DNA of 64,000 nucleotides from Propioniciclava flava (GCF_004126535.1 NZ_PPCV01000001.1:248001-312000); one strand, 5' to 3'. Positions 34,361-44,414 are shown, numbered from the stretch's first letter. The notes: generated by a model from the sequence alone, not told the origin. Numbers and translations: made by a program.

Positions 34361-34942
34361 ATGGTGGAAGCATCGAAGGTCGAGGTGCCCAGCACGGCTG
34401 GGCTGCAGGACGTCTTGTTCGAAGGCGACTTCGCACCGCTTCCTGAGGACATCGGTTTTCGAGGCCCGATCGCCTGCAACGCGGCAGGAATCACCTACCG
34501 CCAACTCGACTATTGGGCACGCACCGGCCTGGTCGTGCCCAGCATCAAGGGCGCCGACGGGTCGGGTTCGCACCGCCTGTACGGCTTCCGCGACATGCTC
34601 CTGCTGAAGGTCGTCAAGCGCCTGTTGGATGTTGGCATCTCCTTGCAGCAGATCCGCGCGGCGATTCTCCACCTGCGCGAGCGTGGCGTCCGTGATCTGA
34701 CGGCGGTGACGCTGATGAGCGACGGGGTTTCGGTCTATGAGGCCGTCTCCGACGAGGAGATCATCGATCTGGTTCACGGTGGCCAAGGAGTGTTCGCGAT
34801 CGCGTTGGGCCGCGTGTGGCACGACCTGGAGGGCAACCTGGCAACGCTGCCTACCGAACGCGCCGCCCAGGCCGAGGAGCCTGCCGCACCCTCGGGCCTC
34901 GATGAACTCGCCGCGCGGCGCGCCGCTCGCAACGTCGGCTGA
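34361..34942 (+). CDS. MerR-family transcriptional regulator (Rv1830-like)
   Basis: A 193-residue MerR-type regulator. The helix-turn-helix is CNAAGITYRQLDYWARTGLV followed by the wing (GSHRLYGFRDMLLLKVV), and a C-terminal helical domain carries LSDGVSVYEAVSDEEI-like sequence. It is the positional match of M. tuberculosis Rv1830. AGGAGG ends only 1 nt before ATG 34361, so GTG 34364 may be the true start. A CATACT hexamer near 34326 could be a -10. Confidence 0.82.
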   Translation: MVEASKVEVPSTAGLQDVLFEGDFAPLPEDIGFRGPIACNAAGITYRQLDYWARTGLVVPSIKGADGSGSHRLYGFRDMLLLKVVKRLLDVGISLQQIRAAILHLRERGVRDLTAVTLMSDGVSVYEAVSDEEIIDLVHGGQGVFAIALGRVWHDLEGNLATLPTERAAQAEEPAAPSGLDELAARRAARNVG

Positions 34943-35040
34943 CCCTCTTTGCCGCGCCGTTGGGCGCGATAGGTTAGGGCTCACAGACCTCTCCGCCCGG
35001 GTGACAGGCGCCCGGCCTCGGCGAGGTGAGGGATGGAGCC

Positions 35041-37884
35041 ATGGAACCGTTCGAGACTCGTCACGTTGGTCCCGATGCCGCTGCCCGCTCGACGATGCTG
35101 CAACGGCTCGGTTTCTCCGATCTTGATGCCCTGACCGCTGCGGCCCTCCCCGCCGAGATCGCGATGGAAGGCCCCCTGGACCTCCCCGCGGCACGCTCAG
35201 AAGCCGAGGTCCAAGCCGACCTGATGCGGATGGCCCAAACCAATCAGCCGGGGCGCGCCATGATCGGTTTGGGGTATTACGGAACCCTCACGCCCGCAGT
35301 GATCCGCCGCAACATTCTGGAGAATCCGGCCTGGTACACCGCTTACACCCCTTACCAGCCAGAGATCAGCCAGGGGCGGCTGGAGATGCTGCTCACCTTC
35401 CAAACGATGATCGCTGACCTGACCGGGCTGCCCGCCGCGGGAGCCTCGCTGTTGGACGAGGGGACTGCCGTCGCAGAGGCCGTCGGTGTTGCCCGCCGCC
35501 GCCAGCGTTCCGGCTCGGTGGTCGTCGTCGATGCGGGGATCCTTCCGCAATCGCTGGCGGTCCTGCGGACGCGAGCCCTGGCTTTGGGCGTCGAGATCGT
35601 TGCCAGCGCCGATCCCGTGCAAGCAGTGACCGAGCACGATGCGTTTGCCGTCGTCGTGCAGACACCCGCCACGGATGGGACCATCCGTTCCGTTGAGGAA
35701 CTCTCTGCCCTGGCGACCCGTGCACACGATCAGGGGGCGCTGGTGATCGCCGCAGCCGATCTCCTCGCGCTCACCGTCATGCCCGCGCCCGCCACCTGGG
35801 GTGCTGACATCGTCGTCGGCTCGACGCAACGCTTCGGCGTCCCCCTGTTCTACGGGGGGCCGCACGCGGCCTACATCGCCGTCGGGCCAGGGATGGAACG
35901 CCAACTGCCCGGCCGTCTCGTCGGTCTGTCTCAGGACCGTCATGGGACGCCCGCGCTCCGCCTTGCCCTCCAAACCCGGGAGCAGCACATCCGCCGTGAG
36001 AAGGCGACCTCCAACATCTGCACGGCGCAGGTTCTCCTGGCCATCGTCGCCGCCGCGTATGCGATTTACCACGGGCCGGGTGGCCTGCGCGGCATCGCCC
36101 ACGACATCGCCACGGCGACGCGACGCCTGGCGGCAGCCCTGCACGCTGCTGGCTACACCCTCGCCTCGGAGACCTTCTTCGACACCGTGACTGTCTCGAC
36201 GCCCGATGGCGCCGCCCAGATCGTCGAACGTGCTCGTGAGAACGGCGTCCACCTGCGGTTCGTGGACCCCGACCACGTCGGCATCAGTGTGGGGGAGGAC
36301 ACCTCCGAAACCGACCTCGCCACGGTCGCCACCGCGTTCGGCGCCACCCTCACCCACGACGAGTACGGCGCCTGGGGCCAGCCGGAACGGCCACAGGATT
36401 ACTTGAGCCACCCGGTGTTCCACCGGTACCACTCCGAGACCGAGATGATGCGCTACCTCCGCGCACTCGCCGCACGGGACTTCGCGCTGGACCAGGGCAT
36501 GATCCCGTTGGGATCATGCACGATGAAGCTCAACCCGGCGGCCGCCCTGGAGACGATCAGCTACCCGGGCTTCGCGAACCTGCATCCGTTCGTTCCCATC
36601 CACGACGCGCAGGGGTACGCCGCCCTGATCACCGGCCTGGAGGCGCAACTCGCGGCCATCACCGGATACGACGCCGTGAGCCTGCAACCCAACGCGGGGA
36701 GCCAAGGCGAGTTTGCGGGCCTGATGGCCGTACGGTCCTACCACCACGCCCAGGGGCACCCCGAACGTGTGGTCTGCCTCATTCCCGCATCCGCGCATGG
36801 CACAAATGCGGCCTCGGCAGCCATGGCAGGCATGGAGGTCGCCGTGGTCAAGACCGCCGACGACGGTGCCATCGACTTCGACGACTTGAGCGCCCAGGTC
36901 AGCAGATACGCCGATCGGCTCGCCGTCATCATGATCACGTACCCCTCCACCCACGGCGTGTACGAATCACGCGTGCGGGAGTTGTGCGCGCTCGTCCATG
37001 ATGCGGGCGGTCAGGTTTACGTGGACGGAGCGAACCTCAACGCGTTGATGGGCTTGGCGCAGCCGGGCCGATTCGGCGCCGACGTGAGCCATCTGAATCT
37101 GCACAAGACCTTCGCCATTCCGCACGGCGGCGGCGGTCCCGGCGTCGGTCCGGTCGCCGTGCGCGAGCACCTGGCTCCCTACCTGCCCAACCATCCACTG
37201 GTGGCCGACGCCGGTCCGGTCACCTCCTATGGCCCGGTTTCCGCGGCTCCCTACGGGTCGGCAGGCATCCTGTCCATCTCTTACGCGTTCATCGCCTTGA
37301 TGGGCCCGGAACTGCGCCACGCCTCGCAAGGTGCGGTGTTGGCCGCCAACTACGTGGCGTCGCGGCTGCGCGAGCGCTACCCGATCCTGTACGCCGGAGA
37401 GAACGGGCTCGTGGCGCACGAGTGCCTCGTGGACCTTCGTCCGCTCACCAAGCGCACGGGCGTCAGCGTCGACGATGTCGCCAAACGCCTCATCGACTAC
37501 GGATTCCACGCACCAACCATGAGCTTCCCCGTCGCGGGCACCCTCATGGTGGAGCCGACCGAGTCGGAGTCACTGGCGGAACTGGACCGGTTCTGCGAGG
37601 CCATGCTGTCCATCGCCGACGAGGCCGAGCGCGTGGCGGCAGGGGAGTGGCCCACCGACGACAACCCGCTGCACAACGCACCCCACACGCTCGCCGAAGT
37701 CACCGGCGACGCGTGGGATCACCCCTACCCGCGCAGCCTCGCTGCGCACCCGGCGGGGCTTGCGCTGGGAGCCGTGTCGACCGGGGCGCGTGACCGCTAC
37801 TGGCCGGCCGTGGGGCGGATCGATGGGGTGTTCGGCGACCGGAACCTGGTGTGCTCCTGCCCTCCTTTGGAGGACTACCGCTGA
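35041..37884 (+). CDS. gcvP: glycine dehydrogenase (decarboxylating), P protein
   Basis: A 947-residue PLP-dependent P protein that decarboxylates glycine and passes the aminomethyl group to GcvH. It is the long single-chain form with two AAT-like halves. The PLP Lys lies in [19 protein letters not shown] of the second half; other blocks are [14 protein letters not shown] and [10 protein letters not shown] start at ATG 35041; GTG 35026 adds five residues. GAGGTGAGGGA is upstream. No glycine riboswitch pattern was found in the leader. Confidence 0.95.
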   Translation: MEPFETRHVGPDAAARSTMLQRLGFSDLDALTAAALPAEIAMEGPLDLPAARSEAEVQADLMRMAQTNQPGRAMIGLGYYGTLTPAVIRRNILENPAWYTAYTPYQPEISQGRLEMLLTFQTMIADLTGLPAAGASLLDEGTAVAEAVGVARRRQRSGSVVVVDAGILPQSLAVLRTRALALGVEIVASADPVQAVTEHDAFAVVVQTPATDGTIRSVEELSALATRAHDQGALVIAAADLLALTVMPAPATWGADIVVGSTQRFGVPLFYGGPHAAYIAVGPGMERQLPGRLVGLSQDRHGTPALRLALQTREQHIRREKATSNICTAQVLLAIVAAAYAIYHGPGGLRGIAHDIATATRRLAAALHAAGYTLASETFFDTVTVSTPDGAAQIVERARENGVHLRFVDPDHVGISVGEDTSETDLATVATAFGATLTHDEYGAWGQPERPQDYLSHPVFHRYHSETEMMRYLRALAARDFALDQGMIPLGSCTMKLNPAAALETISYPGFANLHPFVPIHDAQGYAALITGLEAQLAAITGYDAVSLQPNAGSQGEFAGLMAVRSYHHAQGHPERVVCLIPASAHGTNAASAAMAGMEVAVVKTADDGAIDFDDLSAQVSRYADRLAVIMITYPSTHGVYESRVRELCALVHDAGGQVYVDGANLNALMGLAQPGRFGADVSHLNLHKTFAIPHGGGGPGVGPVAVREHLAPYLPNHPLVADAGPVTSYGPVSAAPYGSAGILSISYAFIALMGPELRHASQGAVLAANYVASRLRERYPILYAGENGLVAHECLVDLRPLTKRTGVSVDDVAKRLIDYGFHAPTMSFPVAGTLMVEPTESESLAELDRFCEAMLSIADEAERVAAGEWPTDDNPLHNAPHTLAEVTGDAWDHPYPRSLAAHPAGLALGAVSTGARDRYWPAVGRIDGVFGDRNLVCSCPPLEDYR

Positions 37885-37916
37885 GGGTCTCCAGCCGAGG
37901 AGCGGTCCTTATCCTC

Positions 37917-37922
37917 TAGGGT
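37917..37922 (+). promoter_or_regulatory. -10 hexamer of leaderless yihY-like gene
   Basis: TAGGGT ends 6 nt before ATG 37929. Confidence 0.5.
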
Positions 37923-37928
37923 GAGGCC

Positions 37929-39050
37929 ATGAAGGAACGCCTGGACCGCCTCCTCGCCAGGGAATGGGTCGCTCACCTCGTCCGGACCGCTCAGCGCTTC
38001 GGGCAACGTTTAGGCTCTCAGTTCGCTGCGGCCATCACCTACTTCTCGGTGCTGTCCATCGTCCCGGTCCTGATGGTGGCCTTTGCGGCCACTGGCGTCA
38101 TGCTCACCGTCATCGCCCCCGACGCACTGGTCCAGATCAAGGACGCGATCACGTCGGCGGTCGGTGGACAGGGCGACCTCAGCAAACAGTTGACCGAGAT
38201 CGTCGAGCGAGCGTTCGGCAGTTGGCGTGAAGTCGGCGTGCTGGGTTTGCTGGTCGCCGCCTGGACCGGCGCAGGGTGGGTGGACAATCTGCGTCAGGCA
38301 GTGCGTGCACAAATGAGGCCGGAGTTCGACGTGTCGAAGCCCGCCGCCAACATTGTGGTAGCCACGGCCCGCAATCTGGCGATCCTGCTGGGTCTGTTCG
38401 TGCTGGTGGGACTGACGATGGCGATGAGCACGGTCGCCACGACCCTGCGCGGACTCGTGGGCGCGTACCTCCATCTCAACGGGGTCGCGTGGGACGTCAC
38501 CTTGTCCGTTGCCCCCGTCGTCGCGACGCTGCTCAGCGGTTTCGTCTTGTTCTGGTTCATTTTCCGGGTGTTCCCCGAGGCGCACGTCCCCCGCCGCGTG
38601 CTGCTACGCGGGGCCATCATCGGCGCGCTAGGGATCACCGTCTTGCTGTGGGCCGCGGGCCTGCTGGCCAGTGCGTTCGCGAACAATGTGGCCGCAGCCG
38701 TCTTCGGTGGCACCTTGATCGTGATGCTCTACTTCAACTTGTTTGCGACCCTGATTCTCATCGTGGCGGCATGGATTTCTACGGACGCGACGATGAGGCC
38801 CGAACCGACGCCGATCGAGATCGCGGAGCGTTCTGCGCAGGGCCCGACCGACTACGCGACCAAAGAGCTGGCGGCCATCATGCGGGCACGCGAAGAGCGC
38901 GAGTCCGCCGCAATGGTGCCGCGCACGACAGCGGTCACGGCCGCCCGAGTGAGCGGCGGCGCAGGGGCAGCCCTGGGGGCGGCCCTGGCTGGCCTGGTCG
39001 CTGCCGTCGCCGCCGTCATCTCCGGTTTGCTGGACCGGCGCCGCCGATGA
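37929..39050 (+). CDS. YihY/BrkB-family membrane protein
   Basis: A 373-residue integral membrane protein with about six helices. The family motif FAAAITYFSVLSIVPVLMV lies near residue 33, and GAIIGALGITVLLWAAGLL is in the second half. The C-terminal 80 residues are charged and end in a Gly/Ala stretch with a terminal RRRR. The family was once mis-annotated as RNase BN; its role is unknown. The start is ATG 37929 and looks leaderless. Confidence 0.85.
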   Translation: MKERLDRLLAREWVAHLVRTAQRFGQRLGSQFAAAITYFSVLSIVPVLMVAFAATGVMLTVIAPDALVQIKDAITSAVGGQGDLSKQLTEIVERAFGSWREVGVLGLLVAAWTGAGWVDNLRQAVRAQMRPEFDVSKPAANIVVATARNLAILLGLFVLVGLTMAMSTVATTLRGLVGAYLHLNGVAWDVTLSVAPVVATLLSGFVLFWFIFRVFPEAHVPRRVLLRGAIIGALGITVLLWAAGLLASAFANNVAAAVFGGTLIVMLYFNLFATLILIVAAWISTDATMRPEPTPIEIAERSAQGPTDYATKELAAIMRAREERESAAMVPRTTAVTAARVSGGAGAALGAALAGLVAAVAAVISGLLDRRRR

Positions 39051-39067
39051 GGCTGCGCCTGATGCAG

Positions 39068-39113
39068 CAGTGAGGCCCTAGCGCTCCGCAACCGGAACGC
39101 TAGGGCCTCACTG
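39068..39113. terminator. bidirectional terminator between yihY-like gene and pfp
   Basis: CAGTGAGGCCCTAGCG and its exact reverse complement give a 16-bp stem, extended inward by four more pairs to a 4-nt loop. It is the strongest hairpin in the window, placed between convergent genes. Confidence 0.85.
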
Positions 39114-39120
39114 GTGGTGG

Positions 39121-40347
39121 CTAGTGTTCTGCGGGAGCCGCCGCGACCGGGGCGTCCTGACCGATCGCCTTCACCAGGTCCACGTACCAGGCCTGGGTGA
39201 TGTCGAAAGGCTTACCGCCCTTGATGCGGGAGAACTCGATGGACCGCAGTTCGCCGCCCCGCTCCTCGTCTTGCCCGATCAGACCGGGTTCGCCCCGCAA
39301 CGCCGCATCGACGGCGAAGTCCGCCATAGTGTCGATCAGGTCCAGGTCGAACTCGTCCGAGGCCGCCGAGCGAGCGAAGTAGCCCGACTTTTGGACCAGC
39401 GTCTTGTCGGCACCCAGCTTCTGAGCGAACTGCTGACCGAACCAAGCCCCCGGGTTGACCTTGTCCAAGCGAATGTGACCGAACGCGTCCCGGGCGACTT
39501 CCTCGCCCGCTGCCTCGAGTTCGGCGACGATGCTCTCCACGCCGGCGCCCTCAGAGATGAACAGGTTGACACAACCCACCTCGTCCATGACCTTGCTGAG
39601 GCGTGCTGCCTCGGCGGCGATGTCGATGACCGCTTCGGGGACGTACACGCCGTGGATGTCCCACGCGCGCTTGTCCAAACCGATAGCCGGAACCCAGGTC
39701 TGCGCCTCAAGCCATTCGCGGTACTTGCGGGCCGTCGCTGCGGTCAGCCAGCCACAGTTGCGGCCCATGATCTCGTGGACGATCAGCATCCGGCCGCTAG
39801 CGTTGTGCTCGGCGAGCACGTTGCGGGCGAAGTCGGCGCCCTCCTGGGCGGCAGTGTCGGCACCCAAGCTCTGCTGAATCGGGATGATGTCGTTGTCGAT
39901 CGTCTTGGGCAGCCCCACGACGGTGAGCTCATAGTCGTGCTCATGCAAGTAGTGGGCCAGGTCAGCGGCCGTGGTGTTGGTGTCGTCACCACCGATGGTG
40001 TGCAGGATCGTCACGCCATCCGCGACGAGGCGGTCGGCCGCGAACTTCAAGGGATCGACGCCGTCGGGAACCAGGCCACGCTTGACCAGATCGGCCGTGT
40101 TGGTGAGCTTGACGCGACTGTTCCCGATGGGGGAACCGCCGAAGCGACGCAGGACATCAGCGTTCGCGCGAACCTCATCGGTCACCGTCAGCGCGTCACG
40201 GGTCAACAAGCCCTGGTAGCCGTTGCGGTAGGCGATGATCTCGACGTGGGGGGTCAGTTTGGTGTAGCGGCTGATCAGCGCGCCAATCGCCGTGGACAGG
40301 CAGGGTGCGAAGCCACCGGCAGTGAGCAGTGCGACCTTCTGGGTCAT
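39121..40347 (-). CDS. pfp: pyrophosphate-dependent 6-phosphofructokinase
   Basis: A 408-residue phosphofructokinase of the pyrophosphate type, which phosphorylates fructose 6-phosphate with PPi and runs reversibly. The phosphoryl-donor site reads GGDDTN (residues 119-124), with Asp where ATP enzymes have Gly. The catalytic loop is PKTIDND (147-153), with the Lys found in PPi enzymes. Propionibacterium freudenreichii is a well-known user of such an enzyme of about this size. GAGAGG precedes ATG 40347. Confidence 0.92.
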   Translation of the reverse strand: MTQKVALLTAGGFAPCLSTAIGALISRYTKLTPHVEIIAYRNGYQGLLTRDALTVTDEVRANADVLRRFGGSPIGNSRVKLTNTADLVKRGLVPDGVDPLKFAADRLVADGVTILHTIGGDDTNTTAADLAHYLHEHDYELTVVGLPKTIDNDIIPIQQSLGADTAAQEGADFARNVLAEHNASGRMLIVHEIMGRNCGWLTAATARKYREWLEAQTWVPAIGLDKRAWDIHGVYVPEAVIDIAAEAARLSKVMDEVGCVNLFISEGAGVESIVAELEAAGEEVARDAFGHIRLDKVNPGAWFGQQFAQKLGADKTLVQKSGYFARSAASDEFDLDLIDTMADFAVDAALRGEPGLIGQDEERGGELRSIEFSRIKGGKPFDITQAWYVDLVKAIGQDAPVAAAPAEH

Positions 40348-40523
40348 CGGATACCTCTCGGGTGAGACAACAGGCGTGAGCGCGCCCAGCGCGCCGTGAT
40401 ACCCAGCCTATTGCCGTCGGCGCCTGCGCGCTCGCCCGCCTCACAACGGGGGTGTGGAGAACGTCCAGCGGTGGGGGAGTTCCTGGCACGATAAGACACG
40501 CAATCCACCCCCAAGGAGTTCCC

Positions 40524-40919
40524 ATGTCCCCACACCAGCGTGACCAACGCGGCCAGTCATTGTCGGCCCTCATTGCCGTGATCCTGGTGGCCTTCTTCCT
40601 CATGACCGGCCTGGTGGTCGACGGCGGGAGGCAAGTGGCCTGCGCACGCGAGGCGGAGGCGGGCGCGGCGCAAGCTGCCCGGGCGGCCGTCGACGCCGGG
40701 GCCGTCGCTCGTGCAGCGGGGCGTCCCCTCGACGTGGGGGCCGTGCAGGCTGCCGGGCAGCAGTCGCTGTCGGAACGGGGCCTCCAGGGAAGGGTACAGA
40801 TCGACGGCGGCGACGTACGCGTCAGCGCCACACGGCGAGTGCCCACGGTATTCTTGTCCGCGATCGGGATCGCGCACGTCTCGGGGAGCGGCTCAGCCTC
40901 TGCCGCCCTGCGCCATTAG
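40524..40919 (+). CDS. TadE/TadG-like pilus-assembly protein
   Basis: A 131-residue protein with a short basic N-terminus (RDQRGQS), one membrane helix (LSALIAVILVAFFLMTGLVVDGG) and an extracytoplasmic Ala-rich region. The RGQSL...VDGGRQ pattern matches the Flp pilus TadE/G-like superfamily. No other tad gene is in the window, so it may be a stand-alone member. AAGGAG precedes ATG 40524. It converges on the aminotransferase gene with a 4-bp gap. Confidence 0.68.
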   Translation: MSPHQRDQRGQSLSALIAVILVAFFLMTGLVVDGGRQVACAREAEAGAAQAARAAVDAGAVARAAGRPLDVGAVQAAGQQSLSERGLQGRVQIDGGDVRVSATRRVPTVFLSAIGIAHVSGSGSASAALRH

Positions 40920-40923
40920 CCGA

Positions 40924-42045
40924 TCACACGGAAGCGGCCATGCGGGCCAGTGCCTGATCGATCAGATCGGGATTCGTCGCCAGATTGATCCTCACATATT
41001 GGCCAAACATCGCACCGAACGTCGCACCATCGTTGAGCGCCACCAAGGCGTGGTCAAGGAAGTGGCGCGACGGGTTCTCCAAGCCCAAGGCCGAGCAATC
41101 CAGCCACGCCAGATAGGTACCCGGCTCGCGTTGCCAGCGAACCTCGGGGAGGCGAGCCGCCAACAAGCGCTCCAGCAGGTCCTTGTTCGCCGCCACCTCG
41201 ACCATCACCTGATCGACCCACTCCTGGGCGTGCACGAGCGCGGCCGTGTGCGCGATCGTCGCCATGTGCCCGGTCGACTGATTCGACAACGGGGGCAGCT
41301 GGTTGACGCTGTCCGCGTCCCGCCCCGCGATGTAGAGCCCCCCCTTGAAGGCCGGCAAGTTCCAGCCCTTGCCCGCAGAGAAGGCGACGACCGCGTTCTG
41401 AGCGCGCGGCAAGCTGAGGATCGGGGTGAACCGAACCCCCGGATCAACCAGCACAGCGTGGATTTCGTCGACGATGAGCAGCACGTCGTAGGCGGTGCAC
41501 AACGCCGCCACTTCGCTGAGTTCCTCGGCAGTATGCACGGTGCCCGTCGGGTTGTGCGGTGAGCACAACAGATACGCCGCAGGCTTGTTCTCGCCAGCGA
41601 ACGCTGCTGCGAGACCCGCCAAATCCAGGCGGCCCGCTTCCGTCATCGGCACCTGGGTGATCTTGCGTCCATACCCCTGGATGACCTGCCAAAACGGCGG
41701 GTAGACGGGAGGGTTGATGACGACACGATCACCGGGGACGGTATTGCCCAGCAGGAGGCCCAAGATCGCATTCATGACGTCGCCGGAGCGGCGCATCTGA
41801 CCCGGAGCTGGACGCCATCCCCAGCGTTGTTCGGCCATGTCCGCGTAGGCGTCCGCGTACGCCGAACCGTGGGGGTAGCCGGTGTCACCGATCGCCATGG
41901 CAGCCGCGACCGCGTCGACGACACGCTGAGGCGTGAGAACGTCCATCTCCGCAACGAACAGGGGCAACACGTCGTCGGGATAGGTGCGCCACTTCATGGA
42001 CGTGCGGGCACGCAGTTCGGTCTCAGACAGGCTCAACAACGACAT
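40924..42045 (-). CDS. MalY/PatB-type PLP C-S lyase (cystathionine beta-lyase-like)
   Basis: A 373-residue fold-type I PLP enzyme. The PLP Lys is K226 in FSAGKGWNLP, with CSPHNPTGTV (substrate-binding Asn) and IVDEIHAVL (PLP-binding Asp). MalY/PatB members split cystathionine or cysteine to give homocysteine or sulfide, pyruvate and ammonia. Cystathionine beta-lyase is the likely role; a general aminotransferase is less likely given the Gly after the PLP Lys. AACAAT ends 6 nt before ATG 42045. Confidence 0.86.
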   Translation of the reverse strand: MSLLSLSETELRARTSMKWRTYPDDVLPLFVAEMDVLTPQRVVDAVAAAMAIGDTGYPHGSAYADAYADMAEQRWGWRPAPGQMRRSGDVMNAILGLLLGNTVPGDRVVINPPVYPPFWQVIQGYGRKITQVPMTEAGRLDLAGLAAAFAGENKPAAYLLCSPHNPTGTVHTAEELSEVAALCTAYDVLLIVDEIHAVLVDPGVRFTPILSLPRAQNAVVAFSAGKGWNLPAFKGGLYIAGRDADSVNQLPPLSNQSTGHMATIAHTAALVHAQEWVDQVMVEVAANKDLLERLLAARLPEVRWQREPGTYLAWLDCSALGLENPSRHFLDHALVALNDGATFGAMFGQYVRINLATNPDLIDQALARMAASV

Positions 42046-42106
42046 GGCTGCATTGTTCCACGCAGGGGTGAGCCGCTTGGGTCATCCCACGGAGTCGGCG
42101 CGGGCT

Positions 42107-42112
42107 TAGGCT
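42107..42112 (+). promoter_or_regulatory. -10 hexamer of leaderless yciO-like gene
   Basis: TAGGCT ends 6 nt before ATG 42119. Confidence 0.55.
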
Positions 42113-42118
42113 GGCCTC

Positions 42119-42742
42119 ATGGCTCGCTACTACGACGTGCATCCCGCCAACCCGCAGCCCCGGTCGGTGGCCGCAGTCGCCGCCCTGATCCGAGAGGGCG
42201 GGCTCGTGGTCTACCCGACCGACTCGGGCTTCGCGCTGGGGTGTTCGCTGGGCAACGCGGACGGCCTGGACCGGATCCGTGCCATCCGCAACCTCGACCG
42301 GCACCACCACTTCACCCTCGTTTGTTCCGAGTTCGGCCAACTGGGGCGCTACGTCGAGATGGGCAACGATGTGTTCCGAGCGATCAAGGCCAACACGCCA
42401 GGGCCGTACACGTTCATCCTGCGTGGCACCCGCGAAACACCGAAGGTGATGATGCAGGACAAGAAGCGCACCGTCGGTGTGCGGATCCCCGACCACGTGA
42501 CCGCACGGGCCCTGTTGGACACGCTCGGTGAGCCGCTCATGTCGAGCACGCTCCTGCTGCCGGGACGCGACGACGCTCCCACCGACGGTTGGAGCATCGC
42601 GGAGGAACTCGAACACCAGGTAGACGCCGTCCTGGATTCCGGTGATGTGGGAATAGGGCCCACCACCGTCGTCGACTTCACCGCCGAGGAGGACCTCGTC
42701 GTGCGTCGCGGCGCGGGGGATCCCGCACCGTTCGAAGGCTAG
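42119..42742 (+). CDS. YciO/YrdC/Sua5-family protein
   Basis: A 207-residue protein of the YrdC fold, closest to E. coli YciO: HPANPQPRSVAAV at the N-terminus, VVYPTDSGFALGC, HHHFTLVC and TPGPYTFILRGT. YrdC/Sua5 (TsaC) makes threonylcarbamoyl-AMP for tRNA t6A; YciO is a paralogue whose activity is less certain, so I do not call it tsaC. The start is ATG 42119 and appears leaderless. Confidence 0.87.
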   Translation: MARYYDVHPANPQPRSVAAVAALIREGGLVVYPTDSGFALGCSLGNADGLDRIRAIRNLDRHHHFTLVCSEFGQLGRYVEMGNDVFRAIKANTPGPYTFILRGTRETPKVMMQDKKRTVGVRIPDHVTARALLDTLGEPLMSSTLLLPGRDDAPTDGWSIAEELEHQVDAVLDSGDVGIGPTTVVDFTAEEDLVVRRGAGDPAPFEG

Positions 42743-42786
42743 ACCGCCGCGCAGTAGCCCGCTGAGGGGCACGGCCGTTCCCGACG

Positions 42787-44295
42787 TCACTCCCCGGCGC
42801 CGAGCCGCCGCACCACGGTGAAGCCCGTATCCAGATCGGTAATCCGGGCCTCGATCGCACCACTACGGTCGACCCGGTACTCCTCGCTGATCAACGGGCC
42901 GTCCCCGGTCCTCACGACGGACACATCGCTCAGATCGCGCCCATCGCGCAGGCTCGCGTCGAAGGGGAAATACAGGGGCGCCAGCGGCAGCACGTCGCCA
43001 GTGGGCTCACCCGCTCCACCCAGCCGTGAATGCTCCACAAACCGGAACACCCCCACATTGTGGGCGGCTCGATAGCGGCGCGTGACCGAGACGTCCACGT
43101 CCACGCTGGTGCGCAGGTCGCGCCCGATCAACGGATCGAAGGCGAGCGTCGCCCCGCCATCACGATCCCGGAAGACGCCGAAGCCGCGCGAGAGACGATC
43201 GGTCAAGGTGAACCCAGAATCCGGATCCGCCGCGATGGCCAACCCGATAGCGGTGGATGCGGCAGCGTGGGGGGAGCGACGCACGCGGCGCCCGAACCGC
43301 TCCCGCAACTCTCGTGCCACGAGCGGCAGTTCGCTGGCCCCGCCCACCAGATACAGGCTCGCCACCTGGGAGGCTTCCAGGCCCGTTGCGTCGGCGCTCC
43401 CCAGCAGGGGCACCAACGCGTCGACCGTTTCACGCACGAGCGGGGCGGCTGCCTCGTAGAAGGCGTCGACCCCCACGCTGACATCCTTGCCCGCGACGCG
43501 CAGCGGGATCCTGCGCGATTGCGGGCTCAGCGTTTCCTTCCCGGCGCGCGCGTCCTCGAGGAGGGCCGCCTCCTGGTCGGGCGTGAGGACCGGATCCCCA
43601 GCAACGGACATGGCGCACCGCGCCAGGGCCGCGTCGAAGTCGTCACCACCGAGTCGGTTGATCCCCACCGATGCCTCGACCTCGTGCACGAGGTCAGTCA
43701 CCTGTACCAAGGACGCGTCGAAGGTTCCCCCGCCCAGGTCATACACGACCACCCTGCTGCGGCGAGCATTGAGCGTGCGAGCCTGGCGATGGGTGTACTC
43801 GAACGCTGCCGCCGACGGTTCATTCACCAAGCCCGCCACCGAAAACCCGGCGGCCGCGAAGGCGTCCAAGGTGAGCAGCCGCTGAGCGGTGTGTGCGTGC
43901 GCAGGGACCGCCACCATGGCTTCCAGTGGCTCCTCGTCACTGAGGACGTCGCTCATCGTTGAGGAGGTGACGAGGGCATCACGCAAGGCCGTCAGGAACC
44001 CGGCCACGAGCGCGGAGAGGCGAACGTTGCGCCCACCAAGATCGACGCTTGCGTCGGGATGGAGGCTGCCTGCGGCGAGGGCTCGCTTGAACGAACGCAC
44101 CAGCGGCGCCCCGTCACGGGCGGCCTCCAGCGCAGCAAACCCGTACACGATGTGGTCACCAACCCGCGCCGCCACCGAGGGAAAGTAGTCCACACTGTCG
44201 CCGTCGGGATCGTCGAAGCCGACAACCGGGTAGTTGCCCCGGTCGGCGACCGCGACGATCGTACGGGTGGTTCCGAAGTCGATGCCGAGCCTCAT
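42787..44295 (-). CDS. Hsp70-like protein
   Basis: A 502-residue protein with an Hsp70-type actin-fold ATPase: GIDFGTTRTIVAV at the start, VVVYDLGGGTFDASLV and LYLVGGASELP. The region after residue 380 is about 120 residues and does not look like the DnaK substrate-binding domain. No J-protein or GrpE gene is near. The role may be a dedicated chaperone or a regulatory ATPase. TACCCT ends 7 nt before ATG 44295. It converges on the yciO-like gene. Confidence 0.85.
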   Translation of the reverse strand: MRLGIDFGTTRTIVAVADRGNYPVVGFDDPDGDSVDYFPSVAARVGDHIVYGFAALEAARDGAPLVRSFKRALAAGSLHPDASVDLGGRNVRLSALVAGFLTALRDALVTSSTMSDVLSDEEPLEAMVAVPAHAHTAQRLLTLDAFAAAGFSVAGLVNEPSAAAFEYTHRQARTLNARRSRVVVYDLGGGTFDASLVQVTDLVHEVEASVGINRLGGDDFDAALARCAMSVAGDPVLTPDQEAALLEDARAGKETLSPQSRRIPLRVAGKDVSVGVDAFYEAAAPLVRETVDALVPLLGSADATGLEASQVASLYLVGGASELPLVARELRERFGRRVRRSPHAAASTAIGLAIAADPDSGFTLTDRLSRGFGVFRDRDGGATLAFDPLIGRDLRTSVDVDVSVTRRYRAAHNVGVFRFVEHSRLGGAGEPTGDVLPLAPLYFPFDASLRDGRDLSDVSVVRTGDGPLISEEYRVDRSGAIEARITDLDTGFTVVRRLGAGE

Positions 44296-44302
44296 ACCAG
44301 GC

Positions 44303-44308
44303 AGGGTA
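44303..44308 (-). promoter_or_regulatory. -10 hexamer of leaderless Hsp70-like gene
   Basis: TACCCT on the minus strand ends 7 nt before ATG 44295. Confidence 0.55.
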
Positions 44309-44367
44309 GTCGGGGCTGCGTCGCCGACCTCGGCACGTGCAAGGGCTGGAAGACCCTCTCCCGCGAA

Positions 44368-44405
44368 CGCGGCCCGTGCTCACCGAGAGGGGAACACGGG
44401 CCGCG
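44368..44405 (-). terminator. terminator of PAC2 gene
   Basis: CGCGGCCCGTG and its exact reverse complement form an 11-bp stem around a 16-nt loop, 9 bp after the PAC2 stop. Confidence 0.65.
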
Positions 44406-44414
44406 CCAGGGAAG

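Noticed and set aside
34943-35040. Possible glycine riboswitch before gcvP
   Set aside because: I looked for the GGAGAG...tandem aptamer pattern and its conserved loops; only a short GC-rich hairpin and a purine-rich ribosome binding site are present.
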